Below are positions 1 to 11,249 of a DNA stretch of 64,000 nucleotides, piece after piece. The position numbers were made by a program, and so were the translations under genes. The stretch's first letter is position 1; each line of letters begins with the position of its first letter. Location: positions 258,150 to 322,149 of the forward strand of contig NQMI01000017.1 in the NCBI GenBank assembly GCA_002270565.1, read 5' to 3'. The notes beneath the pieces were generated by a model. It saw only the letters and a program-made list of their open reading frames with translations, ran no database searches and was not told where the DNA came from. The stretch is from Stenocarpella maydis (Eukaryota > Ascomycota > Sordariomycetes > Diaporthales > Diaporthaceae).

Positions 1-188
1 CCAGATGCCGCAGACATGTCAAGTCTATCACCTCCCCTTCCCAAACAAATGCCACCATGTCCACGTTTATATGTCTCTCTATGGTCCACCCCTTTCCGCA
101 TCCCATCTATGAAGCCGAGTCTATCATCTTCTCTGGGCCCTCAACAGGCGGCCGGTGCTTGGCCTCGGCCGTGCCCTTAAGCCACTCT

Positions 189-2145
189 CTAAGCGGTGAA
201 GGTAGAGTTGAGGGTGCCAAACTTGATATTGCTGTACACAACGCTGGCGTCCGGGTGGGCCGCCTCGACCGTCGCGGGCAGGCCGGCTGCTGGGTCGCAA
301 GTTCCACGGGCAACACCGGGGCCGGTCTTGTCCGGGGGGTAAGAGCTCTGAGGTGTGTGTTAGCAACCTGCTGTAAAGCTTGAATTACTGCGTTCCGAGA
401 TGATCCAGGACGCAATACAAGGGAAATTATGAAAGTAAATTTTTTAAAACTAACATCAAGCCAGTTCATTGAAACCGAGTGATCATCCCACTTGAATTTT
501 AAATATTAGCATTTGCAAAGAATTTTATAACGAGTTCAAATTCGCGGTTGATGATTGTGGCGCACTCCCCGGCGCTGTGGCCTAAGTACTGGACTGAAAA
601 GAGCCTGCAGGGGGGCAGGTGACTGGAGTGAAGAGGAGGCATGGCATGGCTGAGCCATGGGGTGATATAGTGATGTAGTTTCGGGGTCCACAGGTATGGG
701 ACTTACGATAGACATTACCAGGACCATGCTCTTAAGTGCCTCACCCATCTTGGCAAGACCACCCTTGGTAGCAAAGTAGTTGTTGTCGCCAAAGGCGGTC
801 TTCTGCTGCTCGCAGAAACCATCGGTGATGGAGTTGGTGGCGTCGACGCCGGCGATGCTGGACATGGAGTTGGGGATGGTCTTGCCATCCTGGATGTAGA
901 AGCGTTTGATCTCGGCCAGGGCGCCGTCGTCGGTGCCGTCGTCGGTGATGAACTGGGTCACAACGGTGATGGGCTTGGACGTGTCGACGGTCTTGCCGGT
1001 GCCGTAGAAGGTCTCGTCGCCCATGCGGTACGAGTTGAAGTCGCAGCCGTCCTTGTCGCACATTCCGGCGTACCGGCTGTCGCCCGCGCCGCACTCCACG
1101 TCGCTCTCGCACCGCGTCTGTCCGTCAACGGAGCACGGGTGGGGGGTGAACGCGGTGGAGACGAGGTTGGCCTCCCAGATGTCCATCTCTGGTGTGTGTT
1201 AGTAAGCTTGATTCGGTATATGCGGACCCGCTAGTGCCGGCGCTGGGACGGCACCGGGATTGATGCATTTCGGATGCACCTCCGAAGGTCCAAAAACACA
1301 AAACATCACCACAGACGCAAAGAAAAATGCAGAATCACCAACCTGAGCAGCACGCGCCAAACGATCCTTGGCCCGAGTTCTCATCAGTTTCATTCCATCC
1401 CTGACTGTTGGCCTCGCCGTTGATGAACTTGACGTCCTTGGGGCACTGGGCATCACCTGGTACAAGTTAGCCAAGCGCAGCGGGTGCCAGGGCGCTACGT
1501 TCTGGAATTTACTAACAGTAGCCAGTACCGTACTTGGCTCCGGCCTTGTTGGTCGGGTACTTGGACAGACCGCCATCGGCGTCCATCTGCGAGAAGTAGA
1601 CGGCACCGTTGAGCCCGCAGGGCAGTTGGGACACGTCAACGTCGAAGGTGAACTCCTTGTTCAGCAGGTTGAAGACCTTGTACTGGGTGTCGGACTCCAG
1701 GAGGTACAGGCGGGAGCCGACATTCTTGCCGTTCGCGTTCGTCTTCACGAACTGGAGCTTCAGGGCGCCAGACTCAGGGGTCGTTATTCCATAGGTGCCC
1801 TCGTAGTCCGCGCCGTCGATGGCACAGTTCTCGGCGCATGTCTTACCATCAGGGCAGAGTGCCGCGTCCCACTTGTTGCCGGTGTAGCAGTTGGTGTAGC
1901 CGGTCGTGGTGTGAGCCCACCGCCAGTTGGCGTCGAGCACTGCCTTGGTCGCCTCGGTGGTGCAGCCGGACTCGGAGCAGGTGGAGATGGGCAGAGCCGG
2001 GTGGACCTCAGCGGTGTTGGTGCCGACTATCTGAGTGTTAGCATGTTTCTCATGAGCTCCAGGCGGGAAGAGTGAGCAGCCTACCCTGCTGGCCGAGAAC
2101 GACCGAGGCCAGGGAGAGAGCCGCAGCTGATCGATACATCGTCAT
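189..2145 (-). CDS. GH7 cellobiohydrolase (reducing-end exoglucanase), catalytic domain only
   Basis: Six exons join to 453 aa: 2145-2085, 2026-1517, 1456-1343, 1188-707, 490-455 and 347-189 (stop TAG). Seen: an N-terminal signal peptide ([20 protein letters not shown]); the GH7 catalytic block [11 protein letters not shown], split by intron 3, with nucleophile Glu, assisting Asp and acid/base Glu all present; GDGC-type Cys pairs; MVLVMSI joined to WDDH; and the terminal [13 protein letters not shown]. Known of the family: processive cleavage of cellulose from reducing ends, releasing cellobiose outside the cell. The WDDH motif and the [12 protein letters not shown] loop favour a cellobiohydrolase over an endoglucanase. 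The protein stops at the end of the catalytic domain, with no Ser/Thr linker or CBM1. Exon 5 is only 36 nt and intron 5 (706-491) is unusually long at 216 nt. Inference: carbon-regulated and secreted. Confidence 0.93.
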
Positions 2146-3885
2146 GTAAAGACTACAGGACCGAGATGGGTGTAGAAGAAAATCAAGGAGCAAAGTGGTC
2201 TCTCAGAGAAATGCACCGGAGAAGGAAGCTAAAGAGATGTCTGCTAAGGATACCGAGAAACGACATTTAGAAGTTGGCCCGTTCATCTTATATAGCTCTA
2301 AAGAGTTGAGACTATATCCCCGTCGGTCCCTTTTCCTCGACCTTGAACCGGCTCATGGCCCTTCTGCTCCGAAGGTTAAAACGGCACACCCAGTCATGCC
2401 AGCGGTCGATCCCCACAGCCAAGCAACGGAAGCTACTCCGTACAGAAGGCTGTCGAGCATGTGGAGACGTGCAGCCACAGCCGCTGTGGTTGACGCCAAA
2501 GACGCGACAACAGCCGGGGCCCCCCACAGTCGCAAGGGGATCAGAGCTAAACAGACGGGTAGGGGTGACATCCCACCCCTGACAGCGTGGCGCAGATTAC
2601 AGTGGCACACGATGCATTATGGCAGTATGTGGCAGTGGAATGAGACTCTGCTCGGGCTGGGCTGGAGGGAGCAGCTGGGACCGTTGCGATTGGGGGGGGG
2701 GGGGATGTTGCGCCGAGGGCGCATGCATTGCCGATCGTATGAGTGGGAGTGGAGACCAAGGCGAGATAGATGAAGCGGCTCGGAGGCATAGTGACCGAGA
2801 AATCATCTGCCATATAAACACGCCGGATTAGGCTGAGCCCTATACCGCGCTGTGCCCACTTGAAACACAAGTGGCCATCCGCCAAGACAAGGCCAGGGAG
2901 CAAACAGATGCCATGTCGTTGGTCTCGCGCACGGGATGGGGTGGTGGTCGCCTGTCATGCCGCGAGCACCCCGGTCAACACCTACCTGGGTATATACAGC
3001 ACAAGAAAGACAGGACTGTCGCCCAGCTGTCACTGCCGGATCCTGCCCGTCTTGACATGGGATCCAGCCTCTGGGCCTCGCGGTGATGTGCTGGCAGGCA
3101 ATCCCGCGCGGGTCGTGGCATAGGTGAAGAGAGCAGAGGTCAAGGCCTGCTGGGGCCCAGAGCATGTCATCACAATACTCCGTATATTAGACAGATATGG
3201 CTGGCAGTCCAGGCGTTGCCAGTCCGAAGATGAGCCGGGGTTTGCTGCCTCGCCTGCCCAGCGGCCGCCTGCATGGTATTCCACGCATGCGTACATGTTT
3301 TCGGGATGGCGGGCAATGAGCCGAGGGAGAAGCGCGGAAGCCCTGGGGCCTATTGTCGTTGAACAAAGGCCTGCGAAGACACGCAAACTGGGAAGTGATC
3401 CGCCGCGGGAAAATTACTCGGCTTCGCGCGAGGTCAAAAAGCAGTGGAGACCCAGTCAGGACCACTGCAGTTCGGGGTTGGCCCATTGCCCACACCACCC
3501 CCCCCCTGAACCCTGGATAAGTACTTAGTACACCACACCACACTGCCGTGCATACTCCGTGCCGGACCAGGAACACCTCGAGCCTCAAGGATCATCGATC
3601 CATTTCCCGGGCAGCACCCACAAGTCGCGCGTCATCAGCCTCTCCGGAGATCGACATTCAACCGTCTTGGTAAAGGCATAGTCTACATAGCGCCCACATC
3701 GAACCCGCCTGGCCAAGACATTGCTCAGGGCTGCCGAGCCGTGGCCTCCTTGTTCCCCGATTGCTGTCGCCCCGAGAACAACCAACCGCCCTCGCCCTCA
3801 GCCACTCACCCGCTCGCTCGCTCGCCTTCGACCGTCCACCCGCCGGGGTATCCCCCCTCCCTCTCCTTGCCGTTCCTTGCCCGTC
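2146..3885. other. Intergenic region between the divergent GH7 and FolB genes
   Basis: No supportable gene. Holds the GH7 promoter side near 2.2-2.6 kb and two copies of the 9-bp motif TACTCCGTA (2434-2442, 3176-3184) described in the findings. A G10-type homopolymer lies near 2694. Confidence 0.7.
2288..2294 (-). promoter_or_regulatory. Putative TATA box of the GH7 gene
   Basis: TATATAA on the minus strand, about 145 bp upstream of the GH7 start codon. GTGGGG motifs on the minus strand at 2411-2416 and 2522-2527 fit the SYGGRG consensus of the carbon repressor Cre1/CreA, which is known to act on cellulase promoters. The TATA call rests on position and sequence only. Confidence 0.45.
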
Positions 3886-4882
3886 ATGAGCCTCCGCTCC
3901 TCGTGGACGGTCCGCCACGCCGCCGGCGAGCCCCTGGCCGTCGTGCGCGTGCGCAACCTGCAGACCACCGTCGTGGGGCCGCAGGACGCCTGGGGCCGCG
4001 CGAGGGTTCAGCAGCCGCTGGCGGTGACGGCCGAGCTGCACTTCACCCGGGCCTTTGGCGCCGCCGCCGCCGCCGACAACGTCACCAGCGGCGACACGGT
4101 GCACTACGGCGAGCTGAGCAAGCTGATCCTGGCCTGCGTCGGCCGCTCCAACCAGCACGCCGCCCTCCAGGACGCCAGCATCGACCTGCGTGTCCTGCTT
4201 GAGATGATCTGGATCGTCCTCACCGGCCGCAACGTCGACGGCGCCGACGCCGAGCCCGAGGCCACGCCGCTGCTGGACCGCTCCCGCCTCAGGTACATCT
4301 CCCTGACCGTCTGCCTGCCCAAGGCCTCGCTCCTGGGCGAGGGCGTCAGCCTGACCGCCTGCAACGTCTATGCCCCCTTCACCGTTGGCCCCGCCGCCCT
4401 GTCCATGTACGGCCTCTGCCTGAAGCTTCACAGGGTCCGGGTCCCCGTCTTGATAGGCGTCAACCCCAACGAGAGGCAGGCGAAGCAGTTTGTCGTCGTC
4501 GACGTCGAGGTTGATAAGCTTGACTACTACCCGGACATCTACTGCGAACTGGAGAAGATCGTCGTCCAGGTACTGTATCCCTCTACAAATCTACCTCTGG
4601 ACTTTCTATTGTCCCCTATGTAATGAATGTGTTTCATGTTGACCGTCTTACCAGGTCCTGGGGAAATCATCCTTTGAGACGCTTGAGGCTCTTGGTGCGC
4701 ATCTGACCAGCACCATCGTGAGAGACTTCAAGCCCAACCCCAACGAACTCTTCACCGGCGAGGAGGGTTGGCAGGTCAAGGTCAGCATGGAAAAGCCCAC
4801 CGCTGTTCCCTTTGCCGACTGCCCTGTTGTTGAGGTCCGAGCTTCGGCACCCGTCACCAATGGCACACGTTCACACCGCTAA
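3886..4882 (+). CDS. Tandem FolB-domain protein (dihydroneopterin aldolase-like)
   Basis: Two exons, 3886-4569 and 4655-4882, give 303 aa. The intron starts GTACTG and ends CCAG, joining VVQ to VLGKSSFETLEALG. The ATG at 3886 begins MSLRSSWTVRHAAG; an in-frame ATG further upstream would only add low-complexity Pro/Arg sequence. Two FolB-like segments are visible: residues about 20-110 (VRVRNLQTTVVGPQDAWGR onward) and about 185-275 (LKLHRVRVPVLIGVNPNER onward). In yeast Fol1 two such domains precede pyrophosphokinase and dihydropteroate synthase domains; neither follows here. Known: FolB cleaves 7,8-dihydroneopterin in folate synthesis. Whether this stand-alone protein is catalytic is unknown. 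Confidence 0.8.
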
Positions 4883-4966
4883 GCCGTGAGAGCCAACCGG
4901 AACATTGATACCCCCAGCTCATAATCTTAGACAGGCGAAAATCACAGAAATCGCTCCATCGACGCT

Positions 4967-5711
4967 TCATGCTGTCCTTGCCTCATTGCTCGTGGAAGTG
5001 GCCTTCTGGCACCGCGGGACGTCGCCGTTTGTGACGTGCCGCACAAGGTCCGGGTCTGGTTGGAACAACATGACGTGAAAGTGTTCCACCGAGTGCACAG
5101 ACTTGAGACTCGGCGGGTTCTTGAACCACATGCACTATTGCTTCTGCGTCAGCTTGAACCTTTCTCCTGCCAGTGGTGTCAGCGTCACTGACCTTGTCCC
5201 GAGGCACGCCAGGCGAGAAGGTCTTGCTCACAAACGCCTCGATCTCGGCCTCGGTCTCGCGGTCGTCCGGCAGGTCGAATTTGGTCCAAACCACCAGGTG
5301 AGCGATGCGTTTGTCGAGGCCATATGGCCAATCGTTCATCAAAATTCTGAAGTCCTCCTGGCACTCGAAGGGCTTGCTTCCTAGAGGCACAACCGGCTCG
5401 CACCAGCCCAGCCTCTCCTTCAGCATGAAGTTCATGACGCTCCCGTGGTCGCGCTTGAGCTCCCAGGTGTACTGGCGGTACCTTCGCAGCTCAGACGGCC
5501 ATCGTCGGAAATCGGCGAGCCTTCCTGTGCGGATGATATCCACCACCTGCGGCCATGTCTGCACGTGGTACTCGTCGTCGGGCGTGCTGATGATGCTGAT
5601 ATCCTTATCGCTGATGTCGCGCAGGGACTCTGGGCATTCATCCTCGCGGTCTTCTGGTGGGATGTTGACTTGCCAATAAGGCAGCTGATCGGTTCGTGAG
5701 TAGCTGCCCAT
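4967..5711 (-). CDS. DUF3605 protein (N-acetylglucosamine-induced protein 1-like)
   Basis: Two exons, 5711-5193 and 5134-4967, give 228 aa. The intron (GTCAGT...ATAG, 58 nt) joins PRDK to CMWFKNPPSLKSVHSVEHFH in frame; reading through it gives a different, Arg/Pro-rich tail that looks spurious. Seen: LPYWQVNIPP near the start, RYRQYTWELKRDHGSVMNFM, RLGW, and SVEHFHVMLF near the C-terminus, the pattern of the fungal DUF3605 family. Members are reported as induced by N-acetylglucosamine in yeasts, but the biochemical role is unknown. There are no membrane segments or signal peptide. The start codon context CCACCATGG is strong. Confidence 0.8.
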
Positions 5712-6590
5712 GGTGGAGACTGAGTGTATCTGGAGGAGGACAGCGCCTCGGACAAGGCGATCTGTGCAGGTTGGTAGGGACAGTAATGGAAAGTGTCAAT
5801 CCTCGACCTCTTAGGGTACTGCACGTGGTGTATTGGCTCCCAACGGGTCCTCAATTGTTTACCCTTCAAAGTGTGACCCCGAGACAGTGATTGGGCCGGT
5901 TGACCGAGTGAAGCAAGTATGTACTCTAAGCCAGGAATGTAGAAGGTCAAGCGAAAGGGCGACAGGGCTGCGGGTGGGATCCTGCCGCGGGAGCAACCTC
6001 ATGTCCAAACAAAGCGATCATTTTTAAAGGGGCGCGGTCCTCCCCCACCCCCTTTGGAACCGAACTTCCTACCTTTCGAGGGGGGGATGCTGATTGTTGC
6101 TCATCCAGGGGAAAGGACGAGGGAAAGGAAAGTCGAGGAAATACCGAAAAGAAGGCCCCATACGCATGTGGAGAATCAGTGCGGAAGGGACATCCCATGT
6201 GCAGGCGGCCAGAGATTATGGCATGGACAGCAAAGCGTCATTGGCCTGCCGATCAGGGCCCCGACGGCCTGGGGAGACCCAGCCTGAGTGGGCTGGGTTG
6301 GGCTAGATGCCCGCCACAGAGTGAAGCATTACAAACCACATGGTATAGCACGTCACGGAGCTTGTTCTTGGTGTTGCAAGGGGCCTGCAACAGACACTAC
6401 TGCACCTAGGCAGGGATGCATCTTATTCTTGGTGTATGGCAGGGAGAGTGGCGGTTGGTGCCAGTAACCAAGCATCCGTCTTTGTAAGTAGACAAGTCCC
6501 GGCGCTGGAGATGGTCTTGGCAGGGATGTGCATCTTGGAGCCGCTAATCATGTTCCCACACCAGGTCTTTATATATAAGGACGGTTGGCC
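5712..6590. other. Intergenic DNA up to the AT-rich block
   Basis: Ordinary base composition and no supportable gene. Composition changes sharply to AT-rich from about 6570-6600. Confidence 0.7.
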
Positions 6591-7530
6591 TTAGTTATAA
6601 AGCCTTATCACAAGGCTATCTTTATTTTATTAATACTAGGTTTTTTTTTTAAATTTATTATTATTAATATTATATTTCTTATTTAATACTAAGTTATTAA
6701 ACATTTATAAATAAAATAAGCACTATTAAGTATTATAAGCTAACTATAATAACGCTTAAGGAACCTATTTTAATAATTAAGGAATTAAAATTAAATGCTA
6801 GAATATAACCCTATATATAATGATCATAGCTAGTTCTTGGTTAATAAACCTAGTAAGCGGGTTTATATTTAAGGGGCATTTAAGGTGGAATTATTCTAAG
6901 TAATATAATAATAGTAATTAAAAGCTATTAAAGATATTCCTGGGTAAATACTTCAATTAACTACTAAAGAGCTAGCCTAAGCTATATTATCTAGTAGTAA
7001 TAATTATAAGTTTATATAATCTATCTTTTCAGCCTAGCTTACCTAGCTTAGTAATGGATTAGTAGTCCTGGTAATCTAGTAGCTTACTTAGCTTACTACC
7101 TTATTAGTAATCTAAGTAATCCTTTTCTTATATAAGTAAGTAGTTTAAATTATATATACTAATAATTATATCTCTTCCTATAGGCCTAGCTAACTAGCCT
7201 ATAAGGTTTATTTATACCTCTAATGAACCAATAGTTTATTTTTAGTTTCTATTTCCATTATATTTATAATATTATTTCCCTCTTTTATCACTTTTTTATT
7301 CTTAAAAAGCTTATTTAGTATATTTCTTTCCCTATTTTCTTTTATATATATGTTTATTTAACTTTTCTTATTTATCTATTAACTATATTATTACGCTATA
7401 TATTTAAACCTTATTTTTAGAAAATAAAGTAATATAATATTCTTATTTTATTAATTAAAGAGATAGATTTTCAAGTTATAACTTATAACCTATATTATTA
7501 ATATAGTTAAAAGTGGTTTATATTGGATTT

Positions 7531-8124
7531 TCTGATGAATTTATGCTATAAAATAGCATTCAGTTCAGCGTGTGTTTCGGCAGGGTCGCAGTGTGGTGCT
7601 CTAAGGCGAATTGGGACGATTAACAATAGTCTGGACAACTTTGTATTAAATTAAGTTGGGCTTCTATAAGCCCTCCTTATATACCCTCCGACATCATCTC
7701 ACCCCTGGGCACGCTGCGGTAGGCTCTGGTGCAAATTTGCAAATGCCGGAAAATTCGCCCTTCCAACACACCATCTTTGGTTCCAAGCAGCCAGCCAACC
7801 ATAGCCCTAGCAATGCCCAAATTAAGTACATACAAACTTCAGAAATCAGGCTATCCAATGCACTAAGTCATATACTTTTTGGGTAAGAAATAAGGGTAAT
7901 GCAGAGGTCTGAATTAAGGTGCAAATGCAGGCCAAAATAATCGACTCACGGCCACCAAACTCATCTTGCGTCACGCACGCACTGGGCGTACTTAGCGAAA
8001 ATCGCCTGACTCGCAAGTCTAGGGTAACTCCTTGCTAGGAAGTCTAGGGTAACTCCTTACAACGAAGTCTAGGGTAACTCCTTGCACGGAGTACCAACGC
8101 CCTGCTGAGCGGTTCCGTTTAACA
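7531..8124 (-). repeat. LTR-like repeat unit, copy 1
   Basis: A 594-bp unit running TCTGATGAAT...CCGTTTAACA on the plus strand. Read on the minus strand it starts TGTTAAACGG, ends ATTCATCA(GA), and carries TATATAAGGAGGGC mid-unit, which fits an LTR with its own promoter. It is preceded by GATTT (7526-7530), the same pentamer that follows copy 3, consistent with a target-site duplication around the whole array. Copy 1 differs from copy 2 only by transitions plus a 4-bp deletion. Confidence 0.8.
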
Positions 8125-8129
8125 ANAAT

Positions 8130-8727
8130 TCTGATGAATTTGTGCTATAGAATAGCATTCAGTTCAGCGTGTGTGTGTTTCGGCAGGGTCGCAGTATGGT
8201 GCTCTGAGGCGAATTGGGACGATTGACAATGGTCTGGACAACTTTGTATTGAATTAAGTTGGGCTTCTGTAAGCCCTCCTTATATACCCTCCGACGTCGT
8301 CTCACCCCTGGGCACGCTGCGGTAGGCTCTGGTGCAAATTTGCAAATGCCGGAAAATTCGCCCTTCCAACACACCATCTTTGGTTCCAAACAACTAGCCA
8401 ACCACAGCCCTAGCAATGCCCAAATTAAGTACATACAAACTTCAGAAATCAGGCTATCTAATGCACTAAGTTATATACTTTTTGGGTAAGAAATAAGGGT
8501 AATGCAGAGGTCTGAATTAAGGTGCAAATGCAGGCCAAAATAATCGACTCACGGCCACCAAACTCATCTTGCGTCACGCACGCACTGGGCGTACTTAGCG
8601 AAAATCGCCTGACTCGCAAGTCTAGGGTAACTCCTTGCTAGAAAGTCTAGGGTAACTCCTTACAACGAAGTCTAGGGTAACTCCTTGCACGGAGTACCAA
8701 CGCCCTGCTGAGCGGTTCCGTTTAACA
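8130..8727 (-). repeat. LTR-like repeat unit, copy 2
   Basis: A 598-bp unit near-identical to copy 1 in the same orientation. It is preceded by ANAAT (8125-8129, one ambiguous base) and followed by ATAAT (8728-8732), so each unit may be separated by a 5-bp spacer or flanked by its own 5-bp target duplication. The extra 4 bp relative to copy 1 are one additional TGTG in a short TG run. Confidence 0.8.
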
Positions 8728-8733
8728 ATAATA

Positions 8734-9618
8734 NNNNNNNNNNNNNNNNNNNNNNNNNNNNNNNNNNNNNNNNNNNNNNNNNNNNNNNNNNNNNNNNNNN
8801 NNNNNNNNNNNNNNNNNNNNNNNNNNNNNNNNNNNNNNNNNNNNNNNNNNNNNNNNNNNNNNNNNNNNNNNNNNNNNNNNNNNNNNNNNNNNNNNNNNNN
8901 NNNNNNNNNNNNNNNNNNNNNNNNNNNNNNNNNNNNNNNNNNNNNNNNNNNNNNNNNNNNNNNNNNNNNNNNNNNNNNNNNNNNNNNNNNNNNNNNNNNN
9001 NNNNNNNNNNNNNNNNNNNNNNNNNNNNNNNNNNNNNNNNNNNNNNNNNNNNNNNNNNNNNNNNNNNNNNNNNNNNNNNNNNNNNNNNNNNNNNNNNNNN
9101 NNNNNNNNNNNNNNNNNNNNNNNNNNNNNNNNNNNNNNNNNNNNNNNNNNNNNNNNNNNNNNNNNNNNNNNNNNNNNNNNNNNNNNNNNNNNNNNNNNNN
9201 NNNNNNNNNNNNNNNNNNNNNNNNNNNNNNNNNNNNNNNNNNNNNNNNNNNNNNNNNNNNNNNNNNNNNNNNNNNNNNNNNNNNNNNNNNNNNNNNNNNN
9301 NNNNNNNNNNNNNNNNNNNNNNNNNNNNNNNNNNNNNNNNNNNNNNNNNNNNNNNNNNNNNNNNNNNNNNNNNNNNNNNNNNNNNNNNNNNNNNNNNNNN
9401 NNNNNNNNNNNNNNNNNNNNNNNNNNNNNNNNNNNNNNNNNNNNNNNNNNNNNNNNNNNNNNNNNNNNNNNNNNNNNNNNNNNNNNNNNNNNNNNNNNNN
9501 NNNNNNNNNNNNNNNNNNNNNNNNNNNNNNNNNNNNNNNNNNNNNNNNNNNNNNNNNNNNNNNNNNNNNNNNNNNNNNNNNNNNNNNNNNNNNNNNNNNN
9601 NNNNNNNNNNNNNNNNNN
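8734..9618. other. Assembly gap (885 N)
   Basis: A run of 885 unknown bases inside the repeat array. Sequence resumes inside a third repeat unit, at the base equivalent to position 8406 of copy 2, so at least the first 276 bp of that unit are hidden. Any protein reading that crosses the gap is meaningless. Confidence 0.99.
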
Positions 9619-9940
9619 AGCCCTAGCAATGCCCAAATTAAGTACATACAAACTTCAGAAATCAGGCTATCTAATGCACTAAGTTATATACTTTTTGGGT
9701 AAGAAATAAGGGTAATGCAGAGGTCTGAATTAAGGTGCAAATGCAGGCCAAAATAATCGACTCACGGCCACCAAACTCATCTTGCATCACGCACGCACTG
9801 GGCGTACTTAGCGAAAATCGCCTGACTCGCAAGTCTAGGGTAACTCCTTGCTAGAAAGTCTAGGGTAACTCCTTACAACGAAGTCTAGGGTAACTCCTTG
9901 CACGGAGTACCAACGCCCTGCTGAGCGGTTCCGTTTAACA
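9619..9940 (-). repeat. LTR-like repeat unit, copy 3 (5' part hidden by gap)
   Basis: The last 322 bp of the unit, matching copy 2 at the positions where copies 1 and 2 differ, with one further G-to-A change (CATCTTGCATC). Followed by GATTT (9941-9945), identical to the pentamer before copy 1. Confidence 0.8.
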
Positions 9941-11249
9941 GATTTAGATAATAAGAGATATTATAATAACTATATTTATTATATTTATTCTTATATAGAT
10001 ATAGGTATATCTATAAGTTCTAATAGGTAATAAATAGTTTTATTTATTTATTTTTAACTTTTTCTAATTCTAGAATTTTTTTAATTTAGGACTGGATTTT
10101 AAAGTAGAAATACTTAGAGCGTTAAGAAGAGGAAGTTAAGGATATACTATATTAAGTATAAGAAGCTTTATTAGAGAAGTAATATAAGATAAGTAAGCAC
10201 CTTACTAAATTAAGTGCCCTTAGGTAGTAGTATTATAAGATAGTAAAGCGGGGTTAGTAAATATTATATAAGAGTCTTTACTTATTAGAGGATCTAAAGA
10301 AGAACTATATAAAAGAAGAAGCTTAGTTAGTAGTAAATTAAATAATTTTAAAATTTTTTAATTTAGCTTCTTTTCTTTGGACTAATAGTAGCTTTAGAGT
10401 TACTAATTAGAGGTTAATAATATCTAATACTAAAAGGAATTTTTCTAACTAGTTATTTAGTAGTATACCTAAAGTGTCTTTAAGTAATTTACTAGATTTT
10501 TAAGAGGTTTTTATAAGTTATCCTTATTATTATATTCTTCCTATTTAATTAGAATTTCTATTATACTACTATATATTCTATAATTAAGAGTTTTTCTACT
10601 TTATTTTTTAGTTTATAGTTATTAAGTTCCACTTTTATTACTAGTTTTATTAATTTAGGTGCTAATTCTAATATAAATATTTAAAAAACCAAGTGGATTC
10701 TTATTCCTTTAGGTAGTATAAGTTTATTATTAGGCCTTTTAGTTATAATGTATTTTTTATAGAGTAAGTAGACTATATCTCTCTCCTTAAAAGTTAATCC
10801 CTTTAGTCTTTTTAGTTTACCTATTTTGCTATTTGTTCTTATATAAATTATAGGTTTAAATGGAGTTATTTGTAGATTTCCTTGATTTTCTCTATATAAT
10901 CTATAGCCTTAGGTACTTTAGTTTCTTTAATAAGGTGCCCATACGCTTCTAGATTGAATTTATAGTTAGTATAAAATAGTAATATATTAAGTATATATAT
11001 TTATATTATTACTTATTTATTATAGAATGATATATTTGAAGATACTAAAGGTTTTAGTAGTTTAATATATACTTTTTTTATTTATTTTTTAGTACTTAAG
11101 GCATTCATCATTATTATTATATATAATTTAAGTTTTAGTTATTTATAAATGCTCTTTTTTAAAGGATCTTTTATAATATTAAATTAAATATTTTAAAAAA
11201 ATTTATTTTTATTTAATTTTTAATATTGTTAAAGTATATTTACCAACTA

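Noticed and set aside
8015..8100. TAGGGTAA words resembling telomere repeats
   Set aside because: Spaced 24 bp apart inside a larger repeat unit, without TTAGGG tandem arrays; not a telomeric tract.
8159..8434. 91-codon minus-strand frame within repeat copy 2 (MYLIWALLGLWLASC...)
   Set aside because: Not intact in copy 1 over the same length, no recognisable family, and it overlaps the putative LTR promoter; most likely chance.
8622..9651. Long minus-strand frames of over 300 codons
   Set aside because: They cross the 885-base N gap and consist almost wholly of unknown residues.
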